In this document: positions 26,465 through 34,548 of the stretch, in pieces
How positions within the stretch are numbered: position 1 is the stretch's first letter
Layout: the number at the start of each line of letters is the position of its first letter
From: Streptomyces noursei
Lineage (GTDB): Bacteria; Actinomycetota; Actinomycetes; Streptomycetales; Streptomycetaceae
DNA: 64,000 bases
Direction: 5' to 3'
Assembly (NCBI RefSeq): GCF_016917755.1
Contig: NZ_CP070326.1
Span: forward strand, 372,001-436,000
Program-made: the position numbers and the translations under genes
The notes under the pieces: model-generated
Databases searched by the model: none
What the model was told of the DNA's origin: nothing
Seen by the model: only the letters and a program-made list of their open reading frames with translations

Positions 26465-27031
26465 ATGACTTTCCGGAAGATGCGGAAACCCATCGTCAAG
26501 GGCATGGTGGTTGCAGCCCTGGCAGTACCGTCCCTGATGCTGGCCGCAGGCCCGGCATCGGCCACAACCGACGACATCGTCACGGTCGCGAACGCGAATC
26601 TCGACCATCATGCCTGTGACGCGAACAGCACCGGCGCGCAGGGGTACAACTCCAGCTGCACCGGTGCAGGAGGCTCACCGGAGAACTGGTGCGCCGACTT
26701 CGCGTCCTGGGTCTGGGCGCAGGCGGGCTTCAACGTCAACGGACTGACGCCGGCAGCCGGCAGCTTCGGGCAGTACGGTGCAGGACTGCACCCGGATCCC
26801 CATGTCGGTGACGCAGTCGTCTTCAACTACAACGGCAACGGATACGCCGATCACGTTGCCATCGTCACGGCGGTCAACCCCGACGGGACCATCGAGAGCA
26901 TAGGCGGCAACGAGGTCACCAACGACCCTGCGTCCTCCTCCGTCCACCACGACGGCCCGTACAGCGGTGCGGTGGGCGACAGCTCGTACTGGAACATGTC
27001 GATCAGCGGCTACGTGTCTCCGGCCAACTAG
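26465..27031 (+). CDS. Secreted CHAP-domain amidase
   Basis: This 188-residue protein has a signal peptide (KGMVVAALAVPSLMLAAGPASA) and then a CHAP domain. The catalytic Cys is in ENWCADFASWVW and the His in YADHVAIVTAV. The final strands are in SIGGNEV and SYWNMSISGYV. CHAP enzymes cleave peptide cross-links or the amide bond of peptidoglycan. The gene is transcribed alone and ends in a hairpin 17 bp after the stop, so it is probably a stand-alone secreted cell-wall hydrolase. Confidence 0.88.
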   Translation: MTFRKMRKPIVKGMVVAALAVPSLMLAAGPASATTDDIVTVANANLDHHACDANSTGAQGYNSSCTGAGGSPENWCADFASWVWAQAGFNVNGLTPAAGSFGQYGAGLHPDPHVGDAVVFNYNGNGYADHVAIVTAVNPDGTIESIGGNEVTNDPASSSVHHDGPYSGAVGDSSYWNMSISGYVSPAN

Positions 27032-27047
27032 CCCCCAACAACTCGTG

Positions 27048-27076
27048 ACGGTTCGCCAGTCCGCCCGGCGAACCGT
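27048..27076. terminator. Hairpin terminator between the CHAP and methyltransferase genes
   Basis: ACGGTTCGCC (27048-27057) pairs with GGCGAACCGT (27067-27076) around a 9-base loop. The genes on the two sides converge, so it may serve both. Confidence 0.8.
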
Positions 27077-27103
27077 TGCGGTGTGTGGCGCCGACTGACC
27101 GTC

Positions 27104-27934
27104 TCAGAACGACTGCGGTGTGCGGCTTGGCCTACGCGACACGCGCAGTTCCGTGAGGTAGCGCTTGGTGACCCGGCCTCCGTACCGCGTGTCGATCAGC
27201 GCGGCGATGCACCCCAGCAGCCCTTCCCTCGCAGCTGGAGGCAGCGCTCGGTGGCCCGAGTAGGTCCGCAGCACCTCCAGATATTCCACCGTGGTGTACG
27301 TCAGATCCCACGCGTACCGCCGGGAGACGACCGGGCCGAACCGGCCGCTGTCTGCGACCTCGTCCGTATAGTCAGAGGTGTCGACGTCGTCTGCGGCCGG
27401 AAGTCGCAGTCCCGGAGGGGTGGCCGGGTCGAAGCGCTCGTAGCAGTCCTGGACCTCGACGAAGAACTCCTCGCTGCCGCCCGCCACATGGTGTGTGGCG
27501 ATGACCGCGAGGGCGCCGCCAGGCCGCAACGCATCGGCGGCCTTGGCCAGCCGCACCGCCGGATCGATCCAGTGGAACGCCGTCGCCGAGACGACCGCGT
27601 CGAACGGCTCCTTGGGCAGCGGCCAGCTCTCGAAGTCCGACGTGATGACCTCCACCGCCCCGAACCCGGCCAGGTTGCGCCAGGCGACGGCGGCCATGGC
27701 CTCGCCCAGCTCGACAGCGGTGATCCGGCAACCACGCTCGGCCAGCGGCACAGTTGCCTTGCCGGTGCCCGCCCCCACCTCAAGGAGGCGGCAACCGCGG
27801 CCGATACCGGCCAACTCGGCGAGGTCGTCGAACAGCTCCGACGGATACCCGGGCCTGGCCCGGTCGTACAGCTCTGCGTCCTCGTCGAACGTGCGGCTCA
27901 GAGCGACCCGGCGTCCACCCCCTATGTTCTGCAG
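27104..27934 (-). CDS. Class I SAM-dependent methyltransferase, start uncertain
   Basis: This protein of about 276 residues has the Rossmann methyltransferase pattern: motif I LLEVGAGTGKATVPLA, motif II ITAVELGEAMAAVA, the DAVVSATAFHWID post-motif and a helical C terminus. It resembles the uncharacterised methyltransferases found with regulators in streptomycetes. No ATG, GTG or TTG is in frame at the right place. A CTG at 27934 is preceded by GGGGGAGG at six bases and is my best start; another CTG lies at 27901. The leader includes GTTCTGCAGGT twice, 23 bp apart (27927-27937 and 27950-27960). It lies directly behind two DUF1048 genes. Confidence 0.7.
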   Translation of the reverse strand: MQNIGGGRRVALSRTFDEDAELYDRARPGYPSELFDDLAELAGIGRGCRLLEVGAGTGKATVPLAERGCRITAVELGEAMAAVAWRNLAGFGAVEVITSDFESWPLPKEPFDAVVSATAFHWIDPAVRLAKAADALRPGGALAVIATHHVAGGSEEFFVEVQDCYERFDPATPPGLRLPAADDVDTSDYTDEVADSGRFGPVVSRRYAWDLTYTTVEYLEVLRTYSGHRALPPAAREGLLGCIAALIDTRYGGRVTKRYLTELRVSRRPSRTPQSF

Positions 27935-27965
27935 GTCGACCCTCCCCCGTTCTGCAGGTTCGGTC

Positions 27966-28292
27966 CTACTTCCCGGCCGTGCCGGGTTTCCGGCTGATGG
28001 ACTCCTGATAGATATCCGCGTAGGTGCGCGAGTCCTTGACCAGGTCGTCGCAGAAGGCAGCGACATCGTTGCCGAGGAGTTCCAGGACCCCCTTGTCGGC
28101 CGCGACGCCCTCCTCGAAGAAATCGACAATCCCTGAGAGCAGGGTCCCGTCGGGCAAGTCGACCGGTCCGACCTTGAAGAAGTACTTCTGAATCTCCTTG
28201 TAGGCGATTTGATAATCCGGCGGGAGCGCCTTGACCCGCGCCATGTGCGCTCGCCACTGCTTCTTGCCCTCAAGGATGTCTTGGATACCCAC
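27966..28292 (-). CDS. DUF1048 protein, second copy
   Basis: This 108-residue protein is all-helical and belongs to the DUF1048 family. It starts with a GTG one base after the stop of the first copy. The family pattern is visible as WRAHMARVKALPPDYQIAYKEIQKYFFK and a C-terminal LLGNDVAAFCDDLVKDSRTYADIYQ. DUF1048 genes are usually co-transcribed with PadR regulators, as here. The function is unknown; proposed roles are as partners of the regulator or of a membrane system. Confidence 0.8.
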   Translation of the reverse strand: MGIQDILEGKKQWRAHMARVKALPPDYQIAYKEIQKYFFKVGPVDLPDGTLLSGIVDFFEEGVAADKGVLELLGNDVAAFCDDLVKDSRTYADIYQESISRKPGTAGK

Positions 28293-28293
28293 G

Positions 28294-28650
28294 TCAGCCT
28301 CCTAGCTGGCCCAATTTCCTTGCGACGTTCCGGTTCAACTGCTCGCGCCACCGGTCGCGATAGCCCCGAGCCCCTTCTCCGCCGGCCAGCGCCGCACAGA
28401 AGCCCTGGACGTCGTCGCCCAGCACCTCTTGAATGCTCTGCCCATCCGCCGATGTTTCTTCGAGCAGCCCCAGGGCGCCGTCGAGAATCGGCATCAGGTT
28501 GCGACCGGTGAAGTCCGAGTAGGGGGAGAGGTGAACCTTGATCTGTTCCCACGCCTCCCGGTGGTCGGGCGGCAACGCCTCGGCCCGGGCCTCGAACGCC
28601 TTCCATTCCCTGGTGAGGTCGCTTCCGGTAATGGTCTCCCAGAAATTCAT
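28294..28650 (-). CDS. DUF1048 protein, first copy
   Basis: This 118-residue helical protein is a paralogue of the following gene: compare WKAFEARAEALPPDHREAWEQIKVHL with the second copy's WRAHMARVKALPPDYQ, and VLGDDVQGFCAALAGGEGARGYRDRW with its LLGNDVAAFCDDLV block. Its ATG overlaps the PadR stop codon (ATGA), so translation is coupled. The start at 28650 is chosen for that overlap and for GGAGG upstream. The tandem duplication suggests a heteromeric complex. Confidence 0.8.
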   Translation of the reverse strand: MNFWETITGSDLTREWKAFEARAEALPPDHREAWEQIKVHLSPYSDFTGRNLMPILDGALGLLEETSADGQSIQEVLGDDVQGFCAALAGGEGARGYRDRWREQLNRNVARKLGQLGG

Positions 28651-28955
28651 CTCCCGCCCTCCTTGAGCTTGTCGATTCGTGAGGAGAGGTACTCCCACTT
28701 CACCCAGAACCTCCCGAGTTCTTGGCGCCCCGCATCGTTGAGCGCATAGAACTTGCGCGGCGGGCCCACCCCGGATGGTCGTTTCGTCACCTGAACGAGC
28801 CCGTTCTTCTCCAGTCGCAGCAAGATGGTGTAGACCGTCCCCTCGACGACGTCGGCGAAGCCGAGTTCATTCAGCCGACGCGTGATGGCGTATCCGTAGG
28901 TCTCCTCGCTGTCGATGATGTGAAGCACGCAGCCCTCAAGCGTGCCCTTCAACAT
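28647..28955 (-). CDS. PadR family transcriptional regulator
   Basis: This regulator of about 102 residues has the PadR winged helix: TLEGCVLHIIDSEETYGYAI, recognition region LNELGFADVVEGTVYTILLRLEKNGLV and wing KRPSGVGPPRKFYALNDAG. The ATG at 28955 gives a slightly short N terminus; relatives begin near RPAIDDLTEML. A non-ATG start about nine codons upstream, behind GGGAGG, is therefore possible. Dyads lie at 28999-29032 in the promoter. It probably represses its own operon of DUF1048, DUF1048 and methyltransferase genes. Confidence 0.82.
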   Translation of the reverse strand: MLKGTLEGCVLHIIDSEETYGYAITRRLNELGFADVVEGTVYTILLRLEKNGLVQVTKRPSGVGPPRKFYALNDAGRQELGRFWVKWEYLSSRIDKLKEGGR

Positions 28956-28998
28956 CTCCGTCAGGTCGTCTATCGCGGGCCTCCCCTTCGAACCTCCC

Positions 28999-29032
28999 AG
29001 TACTGCGCAGCACTGAGTACCGCTATACGGTA
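28999..29032 (-). promoter_or_regulatory. Overlapping dyads in the padR promoter
   Basis: AGTACTGCGCAGCACT (28999-29014) is a palindrome with one mismatched pair, and TACCGCTATACGGTA (29018-29032) has perfect 5-bp arms. Both lie 44-77 bp upstream of the chosen PadR start, at the expected promoter position, so they are candidate autoregulatory sites. Confidence 0.5.
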
Positions 29033-29380
29033 TCACGGAGTAGTCCGCCGAGGGCTTCTTCTCACACCACGCTGCGAGCATGGCTCGACGGTGATCGTCG
29101 ACGCTCACGCCGACGATCGGATTCCGCCGCGCGATCCCGCGGTGTTCGATCCGGAAGTCGGGCCCTTCGCGCCTTCCCGCGTGAACCAAGTCAACCCCTC
29201 ACGCAGGTGAGTTGAGATGCGGCATACTGCGAGTCGCCATGTGGATCGGTCAGTACGTCAGCACATCAGTACCGGTCGCCGAGCAGGGCATCACAGCGCG
29301 TCTCCGGCTCCGTTGACGCGGGCACCAAGGGGCGCGATCCGAGTCCGGCACCTGGGGCCTGACGGGCAGGGGGAGCAGCG

Positions 29381-30985
29381 ATGGAACCGCTGATCATCAT
29401 TTTGGCCGTTGTGGTGGCGCTGACCTCCATCACCCTGGCCAGGACCGTCCGCGTCATCCCGCAGGCCAGCGTCGCCATCGTCGAGCGCTTCGGCCGTTAC
29501 GCCCGGACCCTGAACCCGGGCGTGCACATCGTCGCCCCGTTCATCGACTCGGTCGTCAAACGGATCGACCTGCGTGAACAAGTCGTGCCCTTCCCGCCGC
29601 AGCCGGTGGCCACCAGGGACCATGTGGTGGTCAACGTCGATCTGCTCCTTTGCTACCAGGTGACGGACCCCCGCGCGGCCACCTATGAAGTCACCAGCTA
29701 CATCCAGGCGATCGAGCAGCTCATTGCCACCACCCTCCGAAGCGCCATCGGCGGTATGGACCTTGAGCGGGCCCTGCTCTCCCGCGAGGAGATCAATGCC
29801 ACCCTGCGCAGAGTCCTCGGCGAGGCCACCGGCAAGTGGGGGTGCCGCGTCAACCGGATCCAGCTCAAGGGGATGGAACCGCCCGCCTCCATCCACGACT
29901 CGCTGAAGCGACGGATGCGCGCCGATCGCGACAAGCGCGCCCCGGCTCTCGAAGCCGAACGCGTTCGGGAGTCCGAAGCCCTGCACCCCGACGCCGAGAA
30001 GCCTGACGCCGAGAAGCGGGCCGGCTCGATCCAGGCAGAGGTGGAACGCGACGTGACGGGCATCGTCCCCGTCGGGAAGGAGGCCGCACGGACCGCGCCG
30101 CTGTCGCACCCGCAGACGGACTTCCCGCCCACGCGCCAGCCGCTACGGGAGAACGACCCGCGCCGCATCGACCGCTACCGGCTGACGGCAAGGCTGGGCC
30201 AGGGCGGGATGGGGACGGTCTATCTCGGTCACTCGCCGGGCGAGCACTTGGTCGCCGTCAAGGTCATCCAGCGGGAGCTGGCCGCCGATCCGACGTTCCG
30301 TCAGCGTTTTGCCCGCGAGATCACTGCCGCGCGCACGGTCGGCGGATCCCACACCGCACCGGTGGTCGACGCCGATCCGCACGGTGACCCGCCCTGGCTG
30401 GCCACCGAGTACATTCCCGGCCCGTCACTGCACGACGTCCTGAGCCGGTACGGCGCGCTGCCCGTCAAGACCCTCCAGACGCTCGCCGTCGGCGTCGCCG
30501 AAGTCCTCGCGGAAATCCACCAGTTGGGCATCGTCCACCGCGACCTCAAGCCGGGCAACATCATCCTTTCCGCCACCGGCCCGCGCGTCATCGACTTCGG
30601 CATCGCACGCGCCCTCGACGACACCGCCATCACCCGTACCGATCACGTCGTCGGCACCCGAGGCTTCCTCGCCCCGGAGCAGCTCACCGGCGCGCCGGTC
30701 ACCTTCGCCACGGACCTGTACGCCTTCGGCATGGTGCTCTGCCACGCCGCCGGCGCCGTCCCCGCGGTCGGTGAACCCCTCGATTCCGCCCTCGGCCTGT
30801 TGCCGTCCCGCCTGGCCGACATCGTCACCCGCTGCCTCGATCACGATCCCGCGGGCCGCCCGAAGCCCGCTGAGGTCATCGCCCAGCTCGCCGACCACCA
30901 CCACCCGCCTGGCGAGGACTGGCTGCCACCGCTCGTGCGCACCCTGATCGATCTGCACAAACACCCCACGGACCCAACGAGTTGA
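29381..30985 (+). CDS. SPFH (stomatin/prohibitin)-Ser/Thr protein kinase fusion
   Basis: This 534-residue protein joins two domains not normally in one chain. Residues 1-20 are a membrane helix. Residues 22-180 are an SPFH/Band 7 domain (PQASVAIVERFGRYARTLNPG; VVVNVDLLLCYQVTDPRAA). Residues 180-225 are a charged helix that looks like a shortened stomatin coiled coil. Residues 266-505 are a complete Hanks-type kinase with LGQGGMGTVYLG, K294 in VAVKV, HRDLKPGN with catalytic D388, DFGIAR with D405, and GTRGFLAPEQ. There is no PASTA or other sensor after the kinase. The frame is continuous, and the linker (226-265) is Pro-rich and natural-looking. The protein would place a cytoplasmic kinase on an SPFH membrane microdomain. 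Confidence 0.85.
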   Translation: MEPLIIILAVVVALTSITLARTVRVIPQASVAIVERFGRYARTLNPGVHIVAPFIDSVVKRIDLREQVVPFPPQPVATRDHVVVNVDLLLCYQVTDPRAATYEVTSYIQAIEQLIATTLRSAIGGMDLERALLSREEINATLRRVLGEATGKWGCRVNRIQLKGMEPPASIHDSLKRRMRADRDKRAPALEAERVRESEALHPDAEKPDAEKRAGSIQAEVERDVTGIVPVGKEAARTAPLSHPQTDFPPTRQPLRENDPRRIDRYRLTARLGQGGMGTVYLGHSPGEHLVAVKVIQRELAADPTFRQRFAREITAARTVGGSHTAPVVDADPHGDPPWLATEYIPGPSLHDVLSRYGALPVKTLQTLAVGVAEVLAEIHQLGIVHRDLKPGNIILSATGPRVIDFGIARALDDTAITRTDHVVGTRGFLAPEQLTGAPVTFATDLYAFGMVLCHAAGAVPAVGEPLDSALGLLPSRLADIVTRCLDHDPAGRPKPAEVIAQLADHHHPPGEDWLPPLVRTLIDLHKHPTDPTS

Positions 30986-31121
30986 CAAGCCATCAGGACT
31001 TGCCAGGGCCAGCCTGACCCGGCCTTCAACGCCGTTGCTCGCCGGAGAAGCAGGACTTCGAGGTCGGCGCGGGCACCCGCCGCGACGAACGCCGAGGTCA
31101 TCCCCCGGAGGGACCCCGGTG

Positions 31122-31793
31122 CTAGACGGGATCTGACGGCGGGTTCTGTCCCTTGGCCTTCGGGGCCGGCTGTCGTGCGAGTGCGATCCAGGAGCGCAGG
31201 AGCAGGTCGAAGGCGTCCACCACGACGTCGCCCGGGATGCCGTCGGGGGTCAGCAGGCGCTGGATGAGCAGGCCGTCCTCCAGGGCGTGGACGATCAGGG
31301 CGAGGAACGCGGGGTCCGCGGGCGCTTGGACGCCGTGGGAGGCGAACGCCTGCTCCAGACCGGTGGCGTGGGCGTTGCGGGCGAGCAGTTCGCGTTGGGC
31401 CAGCAGCGGACGCAGTTCGTCGTTCCGCAGGGCGTGCAGGACGAGTTCCATGCGCAGGGCGAGCCATTGGGGCAGGTGCTCGGCGCGGTCGCGGTTCCAG
31501 GCCCGGAGCCTGTCGAGGGCATCGGCGGGGGAGGTGGCGTCCTCGGTGAGAGCGCGCACTTCCTCGACTTCGTGGTGTGTGCGGTTGTGGAGCAGTTCGG
31601 CGACGAGGGCGTTCTTGTCCTCGAAGTTCCCATAGAAGGCGCCCCGGGTGTAGCCGGCGCGCTCGGCGATCTGCTCGACGGAGGTGCCGTTGACGCCGCG
31701 TTCGGTGAACAGCTCGGCGGCGGCGGCCACCAGGCGGTCGCGGGTCTGCTGTCGGCTCTCTTCGCGGGTCAGGCGCTTGCGTTGGGGTGTCAC
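31122..31793 (-). CDS. TetR family repressor
   Basis: This 223-residue regulator has a canonical TetR DNA-binding domain (SVEQIAERAGYTRGAFYGNFEDKNAL) and a helical effector domain. It is divergent from the amidase gene. The 94-bp gap contains the perfect palindrome ATACAGATCTGTAT (31845-31858). It very probably represses both itself and the amidase. Confidence 0.9.
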   Translation of the reverse strand: MTPQRKRLTREESRQQTRDRLVAAAAELFTERGVNGTSVEQIAERAGYTRGAFYGNFEDKNALVAELLHNRTHHEVEEVRALTEDATSPADALDRLRAWNRDRAEHLPQWLALRMELVLHALRNDELRPLLAQRELLARNAHATGLEQAFASHGVQAPADPAFLALIVHALEDGLLIQRLLTPDGIPGDVVVDAFDLLLRSWIALARQPAPKAKGQNPPSDPV

Positions 31794-31844
31794 CCAGGCA
31801 TCTTACGACGCCCCCGGGGCCGCAATATTCAATTCCGTATCCAG

Positions 31845-31858
31845 ATACAGATCTGTAT
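31845..31858. promoter_or_regulatory. Palindromic TetR operator between regulator and amidase
   Basis: ATACAGATCTGTAT is a perfect 14-bp palindrome in the only AT-rich part of the gap. It lies 30 bp before the amidase ATG and 52 bp before the TetR start, where bound repressor would block both promoters. Confidence 0.7.
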
Positions 31859-31887
31859 ATTCGCCGCTCGAAACGAAGGGAGGCCCG

Positions 31888-33312
31888 ATGGGGGCGAACG
31901 AACTGTGGTCGCTGGGGGCGTCGGAACTGGCGCAGCTGGTGGCGTCCGGAGAGGTGTCCGCGACGGAGGCCGTGGCGTCACACCTGGAGCGGATCGCCAC
32001 GGTGAATCCGCAGGTGAACGCGGTGACCCGACTGCTGGCGGAAAGTGCCCGGCAGGCGGCGCAGGAGACCGACCGGCGGCGGGCCGCCGGTGAGCAGCTG
32101 GGCCCGTTGGCCGGAGTGCCGTTCACGGTGAAGGAGAACATCCACGTCGCCGGATCGGCGACCACCCACGGCGTGCCGTACTTCCGCGACTGGGTCGCGC
32201 AGGCGGACGCGCCCCCGGTGCGACGGCTGCGCGCGGCCGGGGCGATTCCGATCGGACGCACCAACATGCCCGACCTGGCGCTCGCGGGACTGCACACGGT
32301 CAGCCAACTGTTCGGGGACACCGTCAACCCGTGGGACCCGCAGCGCACTCCCGGCGGCACCAGCGGCGGCGACGCTGTCGCGGTGGCGACCGGCATGGCG
32401 GCGCTGGGCCTGGGCAACGACTCCGGCGGGTCGGTGCGCAACCCGGCGACGTTCAACGGTGTCGCGGGGCTGAAACCGAGCTACGGGCGGTTCCCGGCCG
32501 ACCACCGGATGAGCGACCAGGAGCCGGTCCTGGGCCACCAACTCTTCCCGGTGGACGGGCCGCTGGCCCGGACCGTGGCGGACCTGCGGGCGGCCTACGA
32601 GGTGCTCGCGGGGACGGACCCGCAGGACCCGCGGGCCGTTCCGGCCCCGCTGTACGGGCCGCGGCCCCACGCACCGGTGCGGGTCGGCGTGGTGACCGAC
32701 CCCGGCGGTCGGGGCGATGTCCACCCGGACGTGCGCGCGGCGATCGAGGCGGCGGCAGCAGCCCTGGAAGACGCCGGCCACCCCGTGGAGGAGGTGGAGG
32801 TGCCGCGGCTGCAGGACGCCCTCGACGGCTACGACACGCTGCTGCGGGCCGAGTTCTCCCTGGCCTGGCCCATGCTCAGGCGGCTGCTCACCGACGAAAG
32901 CGCCCGCCACATCGAGCTGGACGCCCAACGCCACCCGGCCGTCGGGCTGGAGGAATACCTCCGGCAGACCGGCGTGCGCCTCGGCGTCCAGCGCGCCTGG
33001 GCCCACCTCTTCGAGCGTTGCCCCCTGCTGATCGGGCCGGTGTCCACACAGCCGATTCCGGAGCCGGTGGTGCCCCGGACGCTGGAGGAGCGCGAGGCGA
33101 CCTTCGCGCCGATGCGGTTGGTGACCGCGTCGACGTATGTAGGGGTGCCGGCCGTGGCCGTACCCACCGGAGTCGCGTCCGGGCTGCCGCAGGGCGTCCA
33201 GATCATGGCGGGGATGTATCGCGAGGACCTCTGTCTGGACGCAGCTGAGCGGATCGAGGAGCGCCTCGGCGTCCTCACCCCGCTCGATCCGCGCGGGCAC
33301 CGCGTCCACTGA
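31888..33312 (+). CDS. Amidase signature family hydrolase
   Basis: This 474-residue enzyme is an amidase signature family member. The catalytic Lys is in FTVKENI, the cis-Ser in RTPGGTSGGDA and the nucleophile Ser in GNDSGGSVRNPA, all in the normal order. GMRE/GAIPIGRTNMPDLAL and GLKPSYGRFP are further family blocks. The family includes indoleacetamide hydrolases, aryl-acylamidases and 6-aminohexanoate hydrolases, and the amide substrate is not deducible here. The ATG at 31888 follows GGGAGG. Control by the divergent TetR suggests catabolism or detoxification of an amide that also acts as inducer. Confidence 0.9.
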   Translation: MGANELWSLGASELAQLVASGEVSATEAVASHLERIATVNPQVNAVTRLLAESARQAAQETDRRRAAGEQLGPLAGVPFTVKENIHVAGSATTHGVPYFRDWVAQADAPPVRRLRAAGAIPIGRTNMPDLALAGLHTVSQLFGDTVNPWDPQRTPGGTSGGDAVAVATGMAALGLGNDSGGSVRNPATFNGVAGLKPSYGRFPADHRMSDQEPVLGHQLFPVDGPLARTVADLRAAYEVLAGTDPQDPRAVPAPLYGPRPHAPVRVGVVTDPGGRGDVHPDVRAAIEAAAAALEDAGHPVEEVEVPRLQDALDGYDTLLRAEFSLAWPMLRRLLTDESARHIELDAQRHPAVGLEEYLRQTGVRLGVQRAWAHLFERCPLLIGPVSTQPIPEPVVPRTLEEREATFAPMRLVTASTYVGVPAVAVPTGVASGLPQGVQIMAGMYREDLCLDAAERIEERLGVLTPLDPRGHRVH

Positions 33313-33446
33313 GGCGCCTCCTCGCCGAGCCATCCGGGCGGGACCTCCCGCTCGGGTGGCCCGGCGGTGGAGTGCCGTGCCGGGATGGCCGCCACGGCCG
33401 CATCCCTTACCGCTGCCGGTCGCCAGGCCATGGCATCGTGGACGCC

Positions 33447-34193
33447 ATGTGCGGTCGATTCGTAGCCACCCGCAGTCCTCAGGACCTGGTCGGCCTGTTC
33501 CAGGTCACCCAGTGGGATCCTTCGGACCTCGTCGCGCCGAGTTGGAACGTCGCACCGACCGACGACGTATGGACCGTGCTGGAACGCCTGGACCGCGGCA
33601 CGGGAGCGGTGGAACGGCAGTTGCGTGCGCTGCGCTGGGGTCTGGTGCCGTCGTGGGCGAAGAGCCTGGGCGTGGGCGCGAAGATGATCAATGCGCGGGT
33701 GGAGACGGTGCATGAGAAGCCCGCCTACCGCCGGGCGTTCGCCAAGCGACGTTGTCTGCTGCCCGCCGACGGCTTCTACGAGTGGCAGGCGCTCCCGGCC
33801 GGCGAGGGGGCCACGACGAAGCCGCGGAAACAGCCGTACTTCATCGCCCCCGAGGACGGACAAGTGATGGCACTGGCGGGCCTGTACGAGTTCTGGCGCG
33901 ATCCCGGTGTGGCATCGGACGACGATCCGGCGGCGTGGCGGACCACCTGCACCATCATCACCACCGAGGCCACCGACGCAGCAGGCCGCATCCATCCCCG
34001 CATGCCGTTGGCGATCGCGCCGGATCACTACGCCGAGTGGCTGGACCCCGCACACCACGACAACGACGAACTCCTGGCGTTGCTGACCACGCCCGCGCAC
34101 GGGGACCTCGACGCCCGGGCCGTCAACACCGCGGTCAACAACGTCCGCAACAACGGCCCCCACCTGCTGGACCCCCCACTCCCCCAGGACTGA
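33447..34193 (+). CDS. SRAP domain protein (YedK/HMCES-like abasic-site shield)
   Basis: This 248-residue protein is a SOS-response-associated peptidase (SRAP) family member. Its Met-Cys start (MCGRF) exposes Cys2, which in the family forms a thiazolidine link with abasic sites in single-stranded DNA. The other active-site parts are visible: NVAPT, RWGLVPSWAK, INARVETV, DGFYEWQ (the Glu) and RIHPRMP (the His). The Met at 33447 must be the start because Cys2 is essential. It stands alone on the plus strand. It probably protects against replication-blocking base loss. Confidence 0.93.
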   Translation: MCGRFVATRSPQDLVGLFQVTQWDPSDLVAPSWNVAPTDDVWTVLERLDRGTGAVERQLRALRWGLVPSWAKSLGVGAKMINARVETVHEKPAYRRAFAKRRCLLPADGFYEWQALPAGEGATTKPRKQPYFIAPEDGQVMALAGLYEFWRDPGVASDDDPAAWRTTCTIITTEATDAAGRIHPRMPLAIAPDHYAEWLDPAHHDNDELLALLTTPAHGDLDARAVNTAVNNVRNNGPHLLDPPLPQD

Positions 34194-34245
34194 CCAGGTC
34201 ACGTCGTAGCGGGGCCGCGGCGGCTTCACCGCGGCCCCCGTTCAG

Positions 34246-34356
34246 CTACTCGGAGTCGTCGTCGCCCCGCTCGGCACGGTGTGTGCCCGTGCCCTTCTTT
34301 TGCAGGTTGTCGTCCGGCTCGTCTTCCTGCATTCCGCTGCGGCGGCCACAACTCAT
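34246..34356 (-). CDS. Very small acidic/basic protein, third gene of a mini-operon
   Basis: A 36-residue frame begins at an ATG that overlaps the stop codon of the upstream small Cys-rich protein (ATGA, 34353-34356). It reads MSCGRRSGMQEDEPDD and then a Lys/Arg- and Asp-rich tail. No family is recognised. The evidence for it is only the coupling overlap and continuing frame, so it may be an untranslated remnant. Confidence 0.35.
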   Translation of the reverse strand: MSCGRRSGMQEDEPDDNLQKKGTGTHRAERGDDDSE

Positions 34357-34526
34357 CGCACGATCCCCATGCGGCGTAGCGGATGGTCGACCGGCATCTC
34401 GTACTCGCCCTCGAACCGCCTCATGACATTGCCGCAGCAGAGCCACCACACGCCGGCGGGCACATTCCCCGACGCCTGGTTGAGTTGCATCGGCTGCTCG
34501 CAGGTGGGACAGGCAGGAGTCATCAT
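34353..34526 (-). CDS. Small Cys-rich (zinc-ribbon-like) protein
   Basis: This 57-residue protein begins MMTPACPTCEQP and continues to a Trp-rich strand GVWWLCCGN followed by a polar tail. CPTC and LCC would make one four-Cys zinc site, as in half-zinc-ribbon proteins. The start at 34526 has GAGGGG upstream. It lies 22 bp behind the larger Cys-rich gene and is coupled to the following tiny gene. The function is unknown. Confidence 0.5.
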   Translation of the reverse strand: MMTPACPTCEQPMQLNQASGNVPAGVWWLCCGNVMRRFEGEYEMPVDHPLRRMGIVR

Positions 34527-34548
34527 CACCCCCTCGGGTCTCTGTCGT

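Noticed and set aside
27104..28606. A 500-residue reading frame spanning the methyltransferase and both DUF1048 genes
   Set aside because: Only the last 275 or so residues match a protein family. The upstream part overlaps two well-supported DUF1048 genes in another frame.
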